Assembly (NCBI RefSeq): GCF_932526225.1
Contig: NC_064039.1
Location: 10,248,139-10,312,138, forward strand
Reading direction: 5' to 3'
DNA length: 64,000 nucleotides
From: Nematostella vectensis
Lineage: Eukaryota > Cnidaria > Anthozoa > Actiniaria > Edwardsiidae
The position numbers and the translations under genes are program-made. The notes under the pieces are model-generated. The model was not told where the DNA came from. It ran no database searches and worked only from the letters and a program-made list of their open reading frames with translations. Positions 1 to 12,431 of the stretch are shown one piece after another (position 1 is the stretch's first letter; the number at the start of each line of letters is the position of its first letter).

Positions 1-70
1 TTAAAAAAGTTTAAAAAAGTTTAAAGTTAAAAAAAAAGTTAAAAAAAGTTAAAAGTTTAACTTTTAAAAA
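1..70. repeat. A-rich low-complexity repeat
   Basis: Irregular tandem repeat of TTAAAAAAG-like units at the window edge. No coding potential is seen. Confidence 0.8.
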
Positions 71-936
71 AGTTAAAAAGGTAATGAAAGATAAAATATA
101 TATTGATGAAAGCCTCCTTTTTCAGAACCTAATAAATCCTCCTATAACAGTGCAGATAAAGGTCGCTAAATTTATATATGACTGTTTTTTTAACTAGGGG
201 TGGGTAGTCTAAAAGTAGGTGGACTCTAGTATTACTTGTTTTTGTATGTTTGTTAGCGTGACAGCCATGTACTTTTGTGTATAAGCTGCTAATAAACTAA
301 AACTAAAACTATATAAAAATGCATATAACACATTTCTAGACATCATCACTGAGGACTTTGGTGTGCATCCTCTTGGCAGGCTATGCAAAGTCACGTGAGT
401 CTCCAATACCTTTGCCTAGACTCCTATTTTAAACATATCCTTACTCAAACAAATAGGTTTCGTCTCTTTTGGTCACACAACGCAAACCCAGTCACAGAGA
501 AAACGACCAATCAAACATGAATAGTCCCAGTTTCGAATTCCATCATGCCGGGTAAAAAGAGGACTTTTATTGGTCGCGTATGCGGAGTTCACGTCTAACT
601 GGAAGTAAATCTTATGTGGTTGAGACCGGCTAGAATCCCCAGGAGCTAAAAACAAAGCAATGCACAAGCTTATAAATTCTTCATGATTTCGCTGGTATTT
701 GCAAAAAGTTTACCTGAAGCCGAGGCACACACTGTATTTATGCGTCCTTAGTGCCTGTATCCAGCGGTCACAGTGGAATTCGAAACTGGACTGTTTATTT
801 GTAATCATCGAGGTTATGGATGTCGCATTTCATTATTGTATTGTTATCCGCCCTATTCACCCATCAATTTGAGTGAATTGCTTCATTGTCTACTTACTCC
901 TTTCTTCTTTTACTAACTAAGTATATCGGTTATCAG
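71..936. other. No gene recognised; upstream of CUB/TSP1 gene
   Basis: AT-rich sequence with only short unsupported ORFs. The first exon of the downstream CUB/TSP1 gene, with its signal peptide, should lie here or upstream of the window. I could not find a convincing signal-peptide ORF with a donor of the required phase. Confidence 0.5.
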
Positions 937-3900
937 AGGCATGCTCGCCCGTTACTGTGGTAACAGACTGGACCGGCAACCTTAAATCACCCGAGTTCCC
1001 CAATAACTATCCCAACAATATATCGTGTTCATGGGTCCTTACGGTATCCCCTGGCAACCGCATAGAGGTGACAACCTTCGTTTTATTGGTAAGTTAAGAC
1101 ACTCTCATCGTGGGGGGGGAGGGGTGGCCCAATTACTATCCCAACCACGTATCGTGTTCATGGGTCCTTACGGTCCTTACCGGTGGTGGTTAATGGAAAG
1201 AGTATTTACGGCTGAATACGTGTATTCGAAAGCAATGTGAACGTTCATAAGAATGTAACAAGAATTCTGCAGCTTTTGAAACCTGGATTTGTATTTTATT
1301 TACGCTTATTTACTTCATACCCATGAAGCACTGCGGGTTACGATACAGGGATTATCCGGGTGCAACCTTATTTGAAATATGTGTAGAAGAAAAGTATGGA
1401 TAAGATTTTATACACCTCTTTGATATAAGGGTACGCCCGAGAATGGGTGGTTACCCGCTGTAGCTCATTGGTAAATATCAATGGCTAATAAATGCGCACT
1501 TTTGAATTTCCCGCTCTTGTCAACACCAAGTATATCTACGATTGATGTTCTATTCTTATTTTTCTTCAGTTGGACTCATACTCTACAGAGGTAGGTATCT
1601 ATGTCTGTTCTGCCCAGAAACCCTGTAAAACACCGTCCATGAAAACGCAGGCGGTGTTTTTAACCAAATGATGCTTTTTTCACGAAATACTCTCTCAATC
1701 CCAAAATGATTATAAATATATGTGCATGGTCTTCTTCCCGTCTTTTAAGCTTTTTTATCTTCTATTGATGTTTTGTTAATCGTTCTATACTCCAATTTGA
1801 TGTGTTTCGTATTAAAGGATCCGAGCTGTCCTGGGGACTATCTAGAGGTGCGTCAAGGCGCGTCTAGGGTTTCACCGCTGATCGGTAGATACTGCGGGGG
1901 CAGTGTACCACCGCCTTTTGTATCGTCTAGCGAGAATCTATTTATGCAGTTCGTCACCGACGCATCGGGGTCCTCCGCTGGTTTCTTTTTACAGCATAAA
2001 GGTATGAAAGTAACAGGCAATGCAATAGGGGACTTGCGCTAAGAGATCACTTGACCTTTCTGGGTGGCAAATTCAAAACAAAATAATACAAAAAAACCAG
2101 AAATGTCTGCGCCCGTCACACCAGCGAACGAAGAAAAAATAAAATCTTTAAATGAAACTAAACCCTTTCTGAAAAAAGGAAATCTGCCTTTTTTCGTAAC
2201 AGCTGAATAAGTTATTTTGCCGCTAAAAGCCTGAGCGCGCGCTAGGTTGCCACCGAAACAGTCATGTGATCTCTTAGCGTGAGTCCCCTTTTGTGGAAAG
2301 GGCTTACCTAATCACCATTTGTTTACCAAAGTAGCCTCATAGCAGAATATTATGGCCGAGTATCGTTATCATCGTTTGTGCGTGAGAATCTGGTGGTGGC
2401 AGCGTAAATAAAGAGCCCCGATGGCTGTCGACACGCAGCAATCACGACCCCTGAAATATTCACGTATCCTTTCTCTCAAAGTATTCACTGCAACGGGGCC
2501 CAAGCACACTGCTTCTCAAGCGATGAACATATTCATTGGAAGTCCCAGTTTTATTACTTTTGTGGCTTCCGATCATTGGTTATTCAGGCTGTTTTGTGCT
2601 AAGATGTTGCCCTTCGCGTGGGTCATTTTTGGGCGATTCTCGATCATTTCGATGTTCCAGTAGCAAAATTTACTCTCAATAAGTTTCATTATAGTCTGAC
2701 TGTTTTCAAACCTTGTTCTGATCTTCCCAGGTTTCCGTTAGATTTCCTGTGGTGCTAAGAGTTGTGACGTCACCGATTCACCATTTCCCCTCACGGCCAA
2801 CCACAGGAATTCCCCTGATTGTTTTCCATAAACTGTTGCAGGCGTTTGCAGAGTTCAACTTAATGAGACGTCTGGCACTATCAGCACTCCCAATTACCCA
2901 CAGTTCTACCCTACCAGTCAAGACTGCCTTTGGTCTATCCAGGTAAACTCTTTACTGGAAATAACCCTCAACATCACCACCTTGGACACGGAGCACAATG
3001 ATAACTGCACCTTTGATTACGTGGAGGTGTACGCTGGCGTTTCCATGGGAGCGCCTTTGATTGGCAGGCACTGTGGTTTGGCGGAAGGGCTCTCGTATGC
3101 CAGGAGAGGGAATTTGAGCGTGCGGTTCGTGTCGGATGGAGACCGGGAGAAAATGGGATTCTTGGCTACGTATACGACTCGACGTAAGAACCTTTTGTAT
3201 TTAGTCTTTTGTATTTATCTCAATTAGTTGAACATGCAAAATAATCATATGATAAGCGATTTGGTATGGTCATTGCTATCTAAAAAGATAGCTCCATTGA
3301 CATTTATGACAACAAAATTTAATAATAAAATGGAAACGTAATTTTTAGCAAATTGCTGCTGTGAACCGGCTTTTAAAAAGTGACCATAGAAGCATGATCT
3401 GCAACCAAATTTACTTTTGACTCATGAATATTTCACGCATGCTATTTCTCATTACCGACAGTGAGTGGTACATGGACAGAATGGTCGCCGTGGACACCGT
3501 GCTCCGTCACGTGTCACCAAGGCAACAGCACAAGGTTCCGGATGTGCACCGATCCGCTTCCGCTAACTGATGAGCCGTACTGGTGCCAAGGTCAGGAAAG
3601 CAACAAGACGGAGCAAATAGAAGTCAGAACATGCGTCGTATCAAACTGCAGTAAGTAAGGTCTCAGGTTCTATTTGACGTATCAAGGGTCGGATGGTATG
3701 TTTCGGCCATCTTTAAGCAATAGCCATTTAATTGATAATGAAATTTAACAGACGTGAAATCTTGATTGCATGTAGAGCTTCATTTTGTCATAACACATAA
3801 ATCTTTCTTATAAGAAAGATTCTGATAGAAAATCCACAATTACGGAAGACCAATTTAGACCGGAATTACAGAAACACCGATGAACAGCATCAGCAAAGGA

Positions 3901-6900
3901 AACTAAAAAAATTAACAAAGACTAATGAAAAGGCAAAGGTAATCAACATGACTCGAGTCTACTTGAAGCAGACCTCCAAATATGCCCAGAGAAACGCCGT
4001 AATGTGACGTCAACGAAAGAGAGGTCGAAAACAGACTGTATCCCACAGTCCCTTGGGAAGGTTTACCAGATCTCCTCTTCAAACAAGCCAAACAATAATT
4101 CAAGTTTATTCTCTTCAGCGCCGGTGGATGGTGGATTCACGTCCTGGTCTTCCTGGTCAAACTGCTCGTCTAAATGTGGTATCGGGACGCACAACAGGAC
4201 GCGCAACTGTACGAATCCCGCGCCTGCATTTGGAGGAAGCAATTGTTCAGGAAATACCATGGAAACGGGGCCGTGCGACAACCTGTGCTCAGGTAATAAT
4301 CTATTCCTCCTGTCTTCAACCCTAAATTCCCACCTCTACTCAATCAATACTTGTTTTTAGTAGTGTACTCTGAATAGGAAAAAGCGTGATTTACTCAGAT
4401 ATCATTATAAATTTTAAACATATATACATTTTTTAATGTTAAACATCTTTTTCTTGTTGTTTCTAGTGAATGGCGGCTACACGGCTTGGTCCAACTGGTC
4501 TGCTTGCCCTGTGACCTGTGGAGCAGGCAGTCAAGCGCGAACAAGGAATTGTTCCAACCCAGTTCCCAAAAATGGGGGCAAAGATTGCACAAGCCTTGGG
4601 CCGACTATGGAATTAAAACTATGTAATCGCCCCCTGTGCCCGGTGCATGGTGGGTATTCGCTCTGGTCGAATTGGACGAAATGTTCAGTAACTTGTGGAA
4701 ACGGAACCAAATCTCGTTCACGGAATTGCACAAACCCTGGGCCATTACACGGTGGAAATAACTGCACAAATCTCGGGCCAAACAATCAAACAATCAAGTG
4801 CGACCTCCCAGCATGCCCGGTCAATGGTGATTACTCTCCTTGGTCGAATTGGACGAAATGTTCAGTAACTTGTGGGAATGGGACAAAAACTCGTTTACGG
4901 AATTGCACAAACCCTGAGCCATTACACGGTGGAAAAAACTGCACAAATCTCGGGCCAAACAGTCAAACAATCATGTGTGACCTCCAGGCATGTCCAATAA
5001 ATGGTGATTACTCTACTTGGTCGAATTGGACGAAATGTTCAGTAACTTGTGGGAATGGAACAAAAACCCGCTCTCGAAATTGCACAAACCCTGAGCCGTT
5101 ACACGGTGGAAATAACTGCACAAATCTCGGGCCAAACAGTCAAACAATCATGTGCGACCACCAGGCATGTCCAATAAATGGTGGTTACTCTCCTTGGTCG
5201 AATTGGACGAAATGTTCAGTAACTTGTGGGAATGGAACAAAAACCCGCTCTCGAAATTGCACAAACCCTGACCCGTTACACGGTGGAAATAACTGCACAA
5301 ATCTCGGGCCAAACAGTCAAACAATCATGTGTGACCTCCAGGCATGTCCAATAAATGGTGGTTACTCTAATTGGTCGAATTGGACGAAATGTGCAGTAAC
5401 TTGTGGGAATGGAACAAAAACCCGCTCTCGAAATTGCACAAACCCTGAGCCGTTACACGGTGGAAATAACTGCACAAATCTCGGGCCAAACAGTCAAACA
5501 ATCATGTGTGACCTCCAGGCATGTCCAATAAATGGTGGTTACTCTCCTTGGTCGAATTGGACGACATGTTCAGTAACTTGTGGGAATGGAACAAAAACCC
5601 GCTCTCGAAATTGCACAAACCATGAGCCGTTACACGGTGGAAATAACTGCACAAATCTCGGGCCAAAAAGTCAAACAATCAAGTGCGACATCCAGGCATG
5701 TCCAATAAATGGTGGTTACTCTAATTGGTCGAATTGGACGAAATGTTCAGTAACTTGTGGGAATGGGACAAAAACTCGTTCACGGAATTGCACAAACCCT
5801 GAGCCATTACACGGTGGAAATAATTGCACAAATCTCGGGCCAAACAGTCTAACAATCAAGTGCGACCTCCAGGCATGTCCAATAAATGGTGGTTACTCTC
5901 CTTGGTCGAATTGGACGAAATGTTCAGTAACTTGTGGGAATGGGACAAAAACTCGTTCAAGGAATTGCACAAACCCTGTGCCGTTACACGGTGGAAATAA
6001 CTGCACAAATCTCGGGCCAAACAGTCAAACAATCAAGTGCGACCTCCAGGCATGTCCAATAAATGGTGGTTACTCTACTTGGTCGGATTGGACGAAATGT
6101 GCAGTAACTTGTGGGAATGGAACAAAAACCCGCTCTCGAAATTGCACAAACCCTGAGCCGTTACACGGTGGAAATAACTGCACAAATCTCGGGCCAAACA
6201 GTCAAACAATCATGTGTGACCTCCAGGCATGTCCAATAAATGGTGGTTACTCTCCTTGGTCGAATTGGACGACATGTTCAGTAACTTGTGGGAATGGAAC
6301 AAAAACCCGCTCTCGAAATTGCACAAACCCTGAGCCGTTACACGGTGGAAATAACTGCACAAATCTCGGGCCAAACAATCAAACAATCAAGTGCGACCTT
6401 CAGGCATGTCCAATAAATGGTGGTTACTCTCCTTGGTCGAATTGGACGAAATGTTCAGTAACTTGTGGGAATGGGACAAAAACTCGTTCAATGAATTGCA
6501 CAAACCCTGAGCCATTACACGGTGGAAATAACTGCACAAATCTCGGGCCAAACAGTCAAACAATCAAGTGCGACCTTCAGGCATGTCCAATAAATGGTGG
6601 TTACTCTCCTTGGTCGAATTGGACGAAATGTTCAGTAACTTGTGGGAATGGGACTAAAACTCGTTCAAGGAATTGCACAAATCCTGAGCCATTACACGGT
6701 GGAAATAACTGCACAAATCTCGGGCCAAACAATCAAACAATCAAGTGCGACCTTCAGGCATGTCCAATAAATGGTGGTTACTCTCCTTGGTCGAATTGGA
6801 CGAAATGTTCAGTAACTTGTGGGAATGGGACAAAAACTCGTTCAAGGAATTGCACAGACCCTGAGCCATTATACGGTGGAAACAACTGCACAAATCTCGG

Positions 6901-9900
6901 GCCAAACAGTCAAATAATCAAGTGCGACCTCCAGGCATGTCCAATAAATGGTGGTTACTCTCCTTGGTCAAATTGGACGCAATGTTCAGTAACTTGTGGG
7001 AATGGAACAAAAACCCGCTCTCGAAATTGCACAAACCCTAGGCCATTACACGGTGGAAATAACTGCACAAATCTCGGGCCAAACAATCAAACAATCAAGT
7101 GCGACCTCCCAGCATGCCCGGTCAATGGTGATTACTCTCCCTGGTCAAATTGGACAAAATGTTCAGTAACTTGTGGAAATGGAACAAAGACTCGTTCAAG
7201 GAACTGCACAGAACCTGAACCATTACACGGTGGAAACAACTGCACGCTCCTCGGACCAAACAGCCAAATAATCACATGTCAACTCCAAGCGTGTCCAGTC
7301 AATGGCGGTTACACGGCTTGGTCTAACTGGTCTGAATGCTCCGTCGAATGTGGCACTGGATTAAAAAACCGAACACGAAATTGTACTAACCCAGAGCCTA
7401 TAAACAATGGGCGGAACTGTTCCGAGTTAGGCCCAAGTAAAGAGTTATCCCCATGTTCTGTTACGTGTGTAATAGACGGTGGATACTCCCCATGGAGTAA
7501 TTGGTCGGAATGTTCCGTTACCTGTGACTCAGGTGTTCAAAACAGGACTCGTACTTGTACAGTACCCAAGCCAAAGAATGGTGGAAAGAACTGTTCCCAT
7601 TTGGGTCCTATTAGTGAACAAAAAGCATGCAACAATTCATGCCCCGTTGATGGGGGTTATAGCGCTTGGTCGAAGTGGGGTAAGTGTTCTGTAGAATGTG
7701 GGAAGGGGACGAGAAAAAGATCGCGCGATTGTACTCACCGTTTTCCGCAGTGGTGGCCGAAATTGTTCCAATCTTGGGCTAAGCGTTGAATACTATTCCT
7801 GTAGCATGGTCTGTCCAGTTGATGGAGGATACACTTAGTTGACAAACTCGTCTAATTGCTCTATAGATTGCGATGTAGGTTTTCAGACTAGGTCTAGGTC
7901 TTGTGTCATCTATACGCCAGGCCCTGATCGTGAAAACTGTATCTCGATAGGACCTAGTGTTGGGACAAGGGCGTGCAACAAAACGACATGTGACATCGGT
8001 GTGTAGCAGATAAAAAAAATCATGTCCCTTGTCGATGTCTATCAAAATCGATTACAAGCTTAAACCTTCATTAAGGAAAATTGAAATAATTTTTAGTATA
8101 ATAATGAAAACGTAGAACTATTTCTTTGTCTCACAAAGCATTTATAAGCAGAGTATGAGTTTGATCTTGAATCTTCAGTCTATCATTATTTCTTATGTAA
8201 ACACCTATTTTAGATGTTGTCAGTGCAAATACCAATTGTAAAATGGCGGCTGGCCGCTATTAAAAACTCCTATGGAGCTCGTCAAATATCTACTTAATGT
8301 AGGAAAAGTGGATAACTTATGCGATTATATTACTTATCATCCTTATTTTTACAAATAATTATACCAATTTAAAAAGAAACGCACGGAAGCTGAAAATCCA
8401 GAAATTTACCTAATTTTACATATTGCTTCTCCCCCCCCCCCCCCCCCCCCCCCATCTGGATCTTGATGTGCCCCTGCGGTAGGTAGAATGAAGATGGACT
8501 GTCGAAATCCGAACAACAAGCAATTTTAAACAATTATCTTAATTATACTCAATAGTTATTATATAATAATAATTTATTTAAACACGATTTTCTGTTTCAG
8601 GAAACTCCGACACAACAACAGACACAAGGACACTCGAAATAAGACCAAGTCAAACAGTATCTGCTCCAGACAGGACTGTTTCATCGGGCTACAGAGTATT
8701 ACAAACCACGGATTCACGTTCCAATAACAGCATTACACCCCTAAGTTTGGAACCAAGCAATCGACAAACCACAAATCTCGATCGTATGAGTTTGGCTTTT
8801 ACTGACGTGCCTCAAAGCTCTACGATAGTACTCCAAACATCAGTTATTACTAAAACTCGAGCATCAAATCTACTTCCGAAAAGTGGCATACCCCAGACAA
8901 CTGCTCTAGATCCCCAAACATCAATTGTTACTCTAGCATCAAATCTATTTTTGGCAAGTGGTGTACCCCAGAGCTCTGCTTCAGAACCCCATAAATCAAT
9001 TATCACTACTACTCGAGCATCAAATCTATTTTCGATTAGTAACATACCCAAAATCTCTTCTATAGATCCCCAAACATCAATTGCCATTATAACTCGAGCA
9101 TCAAATCTATTTTCGACAAGAAGTGTACCCCAGAACTCTTCTTCAGGACACCATACTTCATTAGTTACCATTTATCGAGCATCAAATACATTTTCGATAA
9201 GTGGCGTACCACAAAGCCCTGCTTCAGGACCCCATTCATCAGATATTACTATTACTCGAGCATCAAATCTATTTTCGACTAGTAGTGTACCCCAGAACTC
9301 TTCAGGACACCATACTTTATTAGTTACCATTTATCGAGCATCAAATACATTTTCGATAAGTGGCGTACCACAAAGCTCTGCTTCAGGACCCTATTCATCA
9401 GATATTAATATTACTCGAGCGTCAAATCTATTTTCGACTAGTAGTGTACCCCAGAACTCTTCTTTAGGACACAATACTTCATTAGTTACCATTTCTCGAG
9501 CATCAAATACATTTTCGATAAGTGGCGTACCACAGAGCTCTGCTTCAGGACCCTATTCATCAGATATTACTATTACTCGAGCATCAAATCTATTTTGGAT
9601 GAGTAGTTTACCCCAGAACTCTTCTTCAGGACACTATACATCAGTTGTTACCATTTATCGCGCATCGCATACATTTTCGACAAGAAGTGAATCCCAAAAC
9701 TCTTCTTCACGACACCATACTTCATTAGTTACTATTTCTCGAGCATCAAATACATTCACGACAAGTGGCGTTCCTAAAAGCTCTGCTGCACTTCTGCTAA
9801 GTGACAGATATCTGCCTTCAAAAAATTCGACGGGAAGCAGCAGTCAAAAGATCTCAGTTACCGGAAAGTTTCACATCGTCTTACCAACACCTACGGCAGG

Positions 9901-11220
9901 TCTATTGCTTGTATCAACAAGTTTAGAGGTCAACAGCGGGATTCCTCAAGGTTCCATCAAAGGACCATTTCTTACTATACAAGAAAATGGTTTCGGCACA
10001 GTTGATTTGGGTAGCTCAACAGTGAATCTGGACTACAGCAGCGCAGCCTCTACGTATTCTTTTAATAACAATAGTAAGTATCCAATCTTTGTGTACCACA
10101 TAGGTTTACCCTAGGATCATCAGGAAACTGCTAGTAGGAATTTGCACGTGATTCGTTTTTAGAGGTTTAATTAGACTTGCTCGAAACTGCTCTCAAAGAT
10201 TCCCTCAGTGCAGAGAGAGGGGCGAAAGTCTTTTACAATTACTCAAGTAGGTACTAACACACCGATACCATTCATTTCATCATGAATTCTCAGATCTTGA
10301 AAGCCAGGCTACAGCAGCAACTCCGCCTTTGAACTTCGCGATGAGTACAAACCCTCAGTCAAGCGGTATATCTGACATGAGTATACGGTTATTAGCTACG
10401 GCCAGCCTTACCACGATGGGTACTTCCGTCATCATCGACACCGATGGTAATCATGATGCAGATGAGATAAGAGTATCTAATCTCATGCTACTCCCAACTC
10501 CGAGTATTCTTGTTCATTCACATGATCCTTACGTATAAAATGTTGGCCCGAGAAAGTCGATTAACCATGAGATCAGGACCCCTTCTTAATAAAATTTAAT
10601 AGTCTTTAGACACGTTTTGCCTTTTCTTAATAAACTGCAATTGCTTTTAAGATTCACCAACCATGTCTGCGTCACCACTGCCCTCGTTCCCATGGTATGT
10701 CATCATCATCATCTGCAGCCTCATCATCACGCTAGTTATCATCCTAACGATCTACGCAACGCGGAGCAAACCCCTTCGATGTTTGAAGCGTGTCCTGCCC
10801 CGATCATCCTTGAGCAAGAAAGAGCATCCCACACGGACGACCATCGAAAAAGATGGGTTCAAGAAAACAATAGGCCGACAACAAAGCTTTCTCGCCGTAC
10901 AACACCATCTGTGCTATAGGGACGTATACTACGGCGGCCCGCTAGATTATGCACAGTTCAACCCAAGATTAGACAACGTTGCTATGGTAACAAGGCCGGG
11001 TATAGACGTTAGTGAGAGTATAGAGCTATCATGCCAGTTTAGTTTAGAGGATAAGAAACAGATAGACGAGTATGAGTATTTGGAGGTATCGTGCGTGTTA
11101 GAGGACGAAACCGAAGCCTCGCAAACATCAAAGAACACTGAGGATTACGGGATATTAGCCATGACTTTTCCAGCATCAAAGATAGACATTCATTCAAGGA
11201 ACACGATTACAAGTTTGTAA
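937..11220 (+). CDS. CUB-TSP1-mucin-like transmembrane protein (5' incomplete)
   Basis: Not a gene I can name. Nine exons give one continuous frame of 2148 residues: 937-1088, 1818-2001, 2842-3183, 3462-3650, 4119-4292, 4467-7679, 8601-10073, 10294-10446, 10652-11220. Most junctions are phase 1, as in shuffled extracellular modules. Domains in order: CUB 1 (exons 1-2), CUB 2 (exon 3), two single-exon TSP1 repeats, 18 complete TSP1 repeats plus a truncated 19th in one giant exon, a roughly 490-residue Ser/Thr-rich repetitive stalk, a transmembrane segment (WYVIIIICSLIITLVIIL) followed by basic residues, and a cytoplasmic tail of about 160 residues. The tail has Tyr motifs (YLEV, YGIL) spaced too widely for a canonical ITAM. 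The N-terminus and signal peptide are missing. By family it should be a cell-surface adhesion or recognition protein; that role is inferred. Confidence 0.8.
1126..1190 (+). repeat. Partial duplicate of CUB exon
   Basis: About 50 bases of the first CUB exon (near 1000-1050, coding NNYPNNISCSWVLT) recur with few changes roughly 115 bp downstream inside the intron. The copy is not flanked by splice sites and does not continue as CUB sequence, so it is a local exon-fragment duplication. Confidence 0.7.
2027..2288. mobile_element. MITE-like element with ~28-bp terminal inverted repeats
   Basis: The left end GGGGACTTGCGCTAAGAGAT and the reverse complement of the right end (GGGGACTCACGCTAAGAGAT) match over about 28 bp, with weaker similarity further in. 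The element is about 262 bp, has no ORF and sits in the intron between the two CUB domains. No clear target-site duplication was seen. Confidence 0.75.
4467..7679 (+). repeat. Coding tandem array of TSP1 repeats (177-bp unit)
   Basis: Eighteen complete and one truncated TSP1 modules lie in one exon. The central copies are 59 residues (177 bp) and nearly identical at DNA level, which shows recent homogenisation by unequal exchange or conversion. Each central unit carries the WSNW C-mannosylation-type motif, a CSVTCGNG O-fucosylation-type motif, six Cys, and four N-glycosylation sequons (NWT, NGT and two NCT). The first and last units are more diverged, as expected for array edges. Collapse or expansion by assembly is possible. 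Confidence 0.9.
7680..7998 (+). pseudogene. Decayed TSP1 exon tail, probably now intronic
   Basis: After the truncated 19th repeat, TSP1 coding sequence continues but is broken: a frameshift near 7740 and a TAG stop at 7836-7838 in the next module, whose two WSxW tryptophans have become Leu and Ser. A GTGTGT sequence at 7999 in phase 1 looks like the ancestral exon end. A consensus GTAAGT donor at 7680, also phase 1, would remove the whole segment by splicing to the exon at 8601. Alternatively the breaks are sequencing errors, but the lost tryptophans argue against that. Confidence 0.65.
8431..8453 (+). repeat. Poly-C tract (23 nt)
   Basis: Homopolymer in the intron before the mucin-like exon. 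Similar tracts occur at 54445-54466 and about 56661-56676. Confidence 0.95.
8790..9790 (+). repeat. Coding Ser/Thr-rich repeats (mucin-like stalk)
   Basis: Imperfect repeats of about 28 residues built on RASNLFSTSSVPQNSS and RASNTFSISGVPQSSA variants, probably arranged as alternating dimers. High Ser/Thr and frequent NSS sequons suggest a heavily glycosylated extended stalk between the TSP1 array and the membrane. It is part of the 8601-10073 exon. Confidence 0.85.
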
Positions 11221-11231
11221 GATAAAATACA

Positions 11232-11380
11232 CAATAGGCCATTCCAGCTATAAGCTTGCGCTCGCATTACAATAGGAACCTACCTCAACTACCAGAATGC
11301 AGCGCGTACCAAACGAAGCGCGCTGCATGACGGTAGTTGGTTTCCATGTCGAGTACGCACGCATTGAATTGCCTATTCTG
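11232..11380. mobile_element. Foldback (MITE-like) element just after the CUB/TSP1 stop codon
   Basis: Long imperfect inverted repeat. The outer ends AATAGGCCATTC and GAATTGCCTATT pair, and the inner arms CAACTACC...ATGCAGCGCG pair across a short loop near 11310. It starts 12 bp after the stop codon and may form part of the 3' UTR. Confidence 0.65.
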
Positions 11381-12431
11381 ATAGCTTTCAACAGGTAGTA
11401 GAAATGTCGGTACAACTGAACCTGGCCAGAGTTCCTATCAGAACAGCTGTTAGCATGCTGTCACACCGGCGGCCAAGCACACTTCACTTAACGACATGTA
11501 ATGTTAGTAACGTTATGTACTTGAGATCTAAAGAAAAGTCCTATGCATCTTTTATGTTCACTGCTCCCTCTCTCGAGCAAAAACATTGGAAACTACCCAC
11601 CCCTCCCCCTATATTGCCTTTTATCTCTCAATCTTTCCTCTCCCCACTTTCCCATCCGTACACCTCTCACTTCGACCATTAATCATTCAAAAGCCATTTC
11701 GCTAATCGGGTGAACAGATTTGGCACTGGTTTGAGCTTTTAAAAACTAAAAAAAAAAAAAGAATAAAAAGTAAAGGATTATTATCTTTGATGAAATTGAA
11801 TACCAAACACAGAAGAATTGGAGGAACTTCTTCGAATGATAAAGCATGAAGAAAGTGAACATTTGCACAATCCAAAGTAAATGTCTTAACAATACTCTTT
11901 AAATTTCGCTTTCTGTTGCCATACCCAGGGTTCAGGTACAGATAAAGACCAATAAATACAGGGTTTTCATAGGAGAAATGAGAGAACTGATTCGAGCAGA
12001 TATCGATAACATCGCGATATTGGTTTTAATATTTTCCTCCCATATATTCATCCATGTTCTTTTTTCCAATATACAGTAGAATATAGACAGTAATGTAAAT
12101 ACAAGTCCATTATAGCAAATTATATTAATCATAAATAAGCTTTTTATTCGTAATAATGTTAGCTTTTCCATAAAGTCAGTTTTTTGTAGAACTTTGTCAA
12201 CTTGAACAATAACTTAATGCGAATTCGTGTCAGCGGTGTCCAAGCTCTCCCTCGGGACTCCTGCGGGTAACGGATACATACGGGCCTCTGTGGGGTAAGC
12301 CCCGCATGACAAGGGGTCCCTCGGGAGTCTGCGGGATTAGTCCCGCGGGTAACAGTTATCTACAGGCGTCCACGGGCAGTCCAGCTAGAGTCGCCCTGGA
12401 TTCTGTAACGTCGTATATATAAAGTACAATT
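11381..12431. other. Intergenic region between convergent TSP1 genes
   Basis: No gene is recognised. The interval would hold the 3' UTRs of both neighbours. Short ORFs at 11404-11682 (+) and 11932-12171 (-) have no family features. Confidence 0.5.
12240..12410. repeat. GC-rich imperfect dimer
   Basis: Two copies of a roughly 80-bp unit containing CCCTCGGGA...CTGCGGG and GGGTAAC, much richer in GC than the surroundings. It lies just downstream of the minus-strand stop codon, so it is probably in or near the 3' UTR of the LRR/TSP1/trypsin gene. Confidence 0.55.

Noticed and set aside
4531-4793. Minus-strand ORFs opposite the TSP1 exon
   Set aside because: Shadows of the coding strand.
8812-9171. 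Minus-strand 119-codon ORF
   Set aside because: Shadow of the mucin-like stalk exon on the plus strand.
11105-11160. Tyr motifs (YLEV and YGIL) as an ITAM
   Set aside because: Spacing of about 20 residues between them exceeds the canonical 6-12, so it is only noted in the gene entry.
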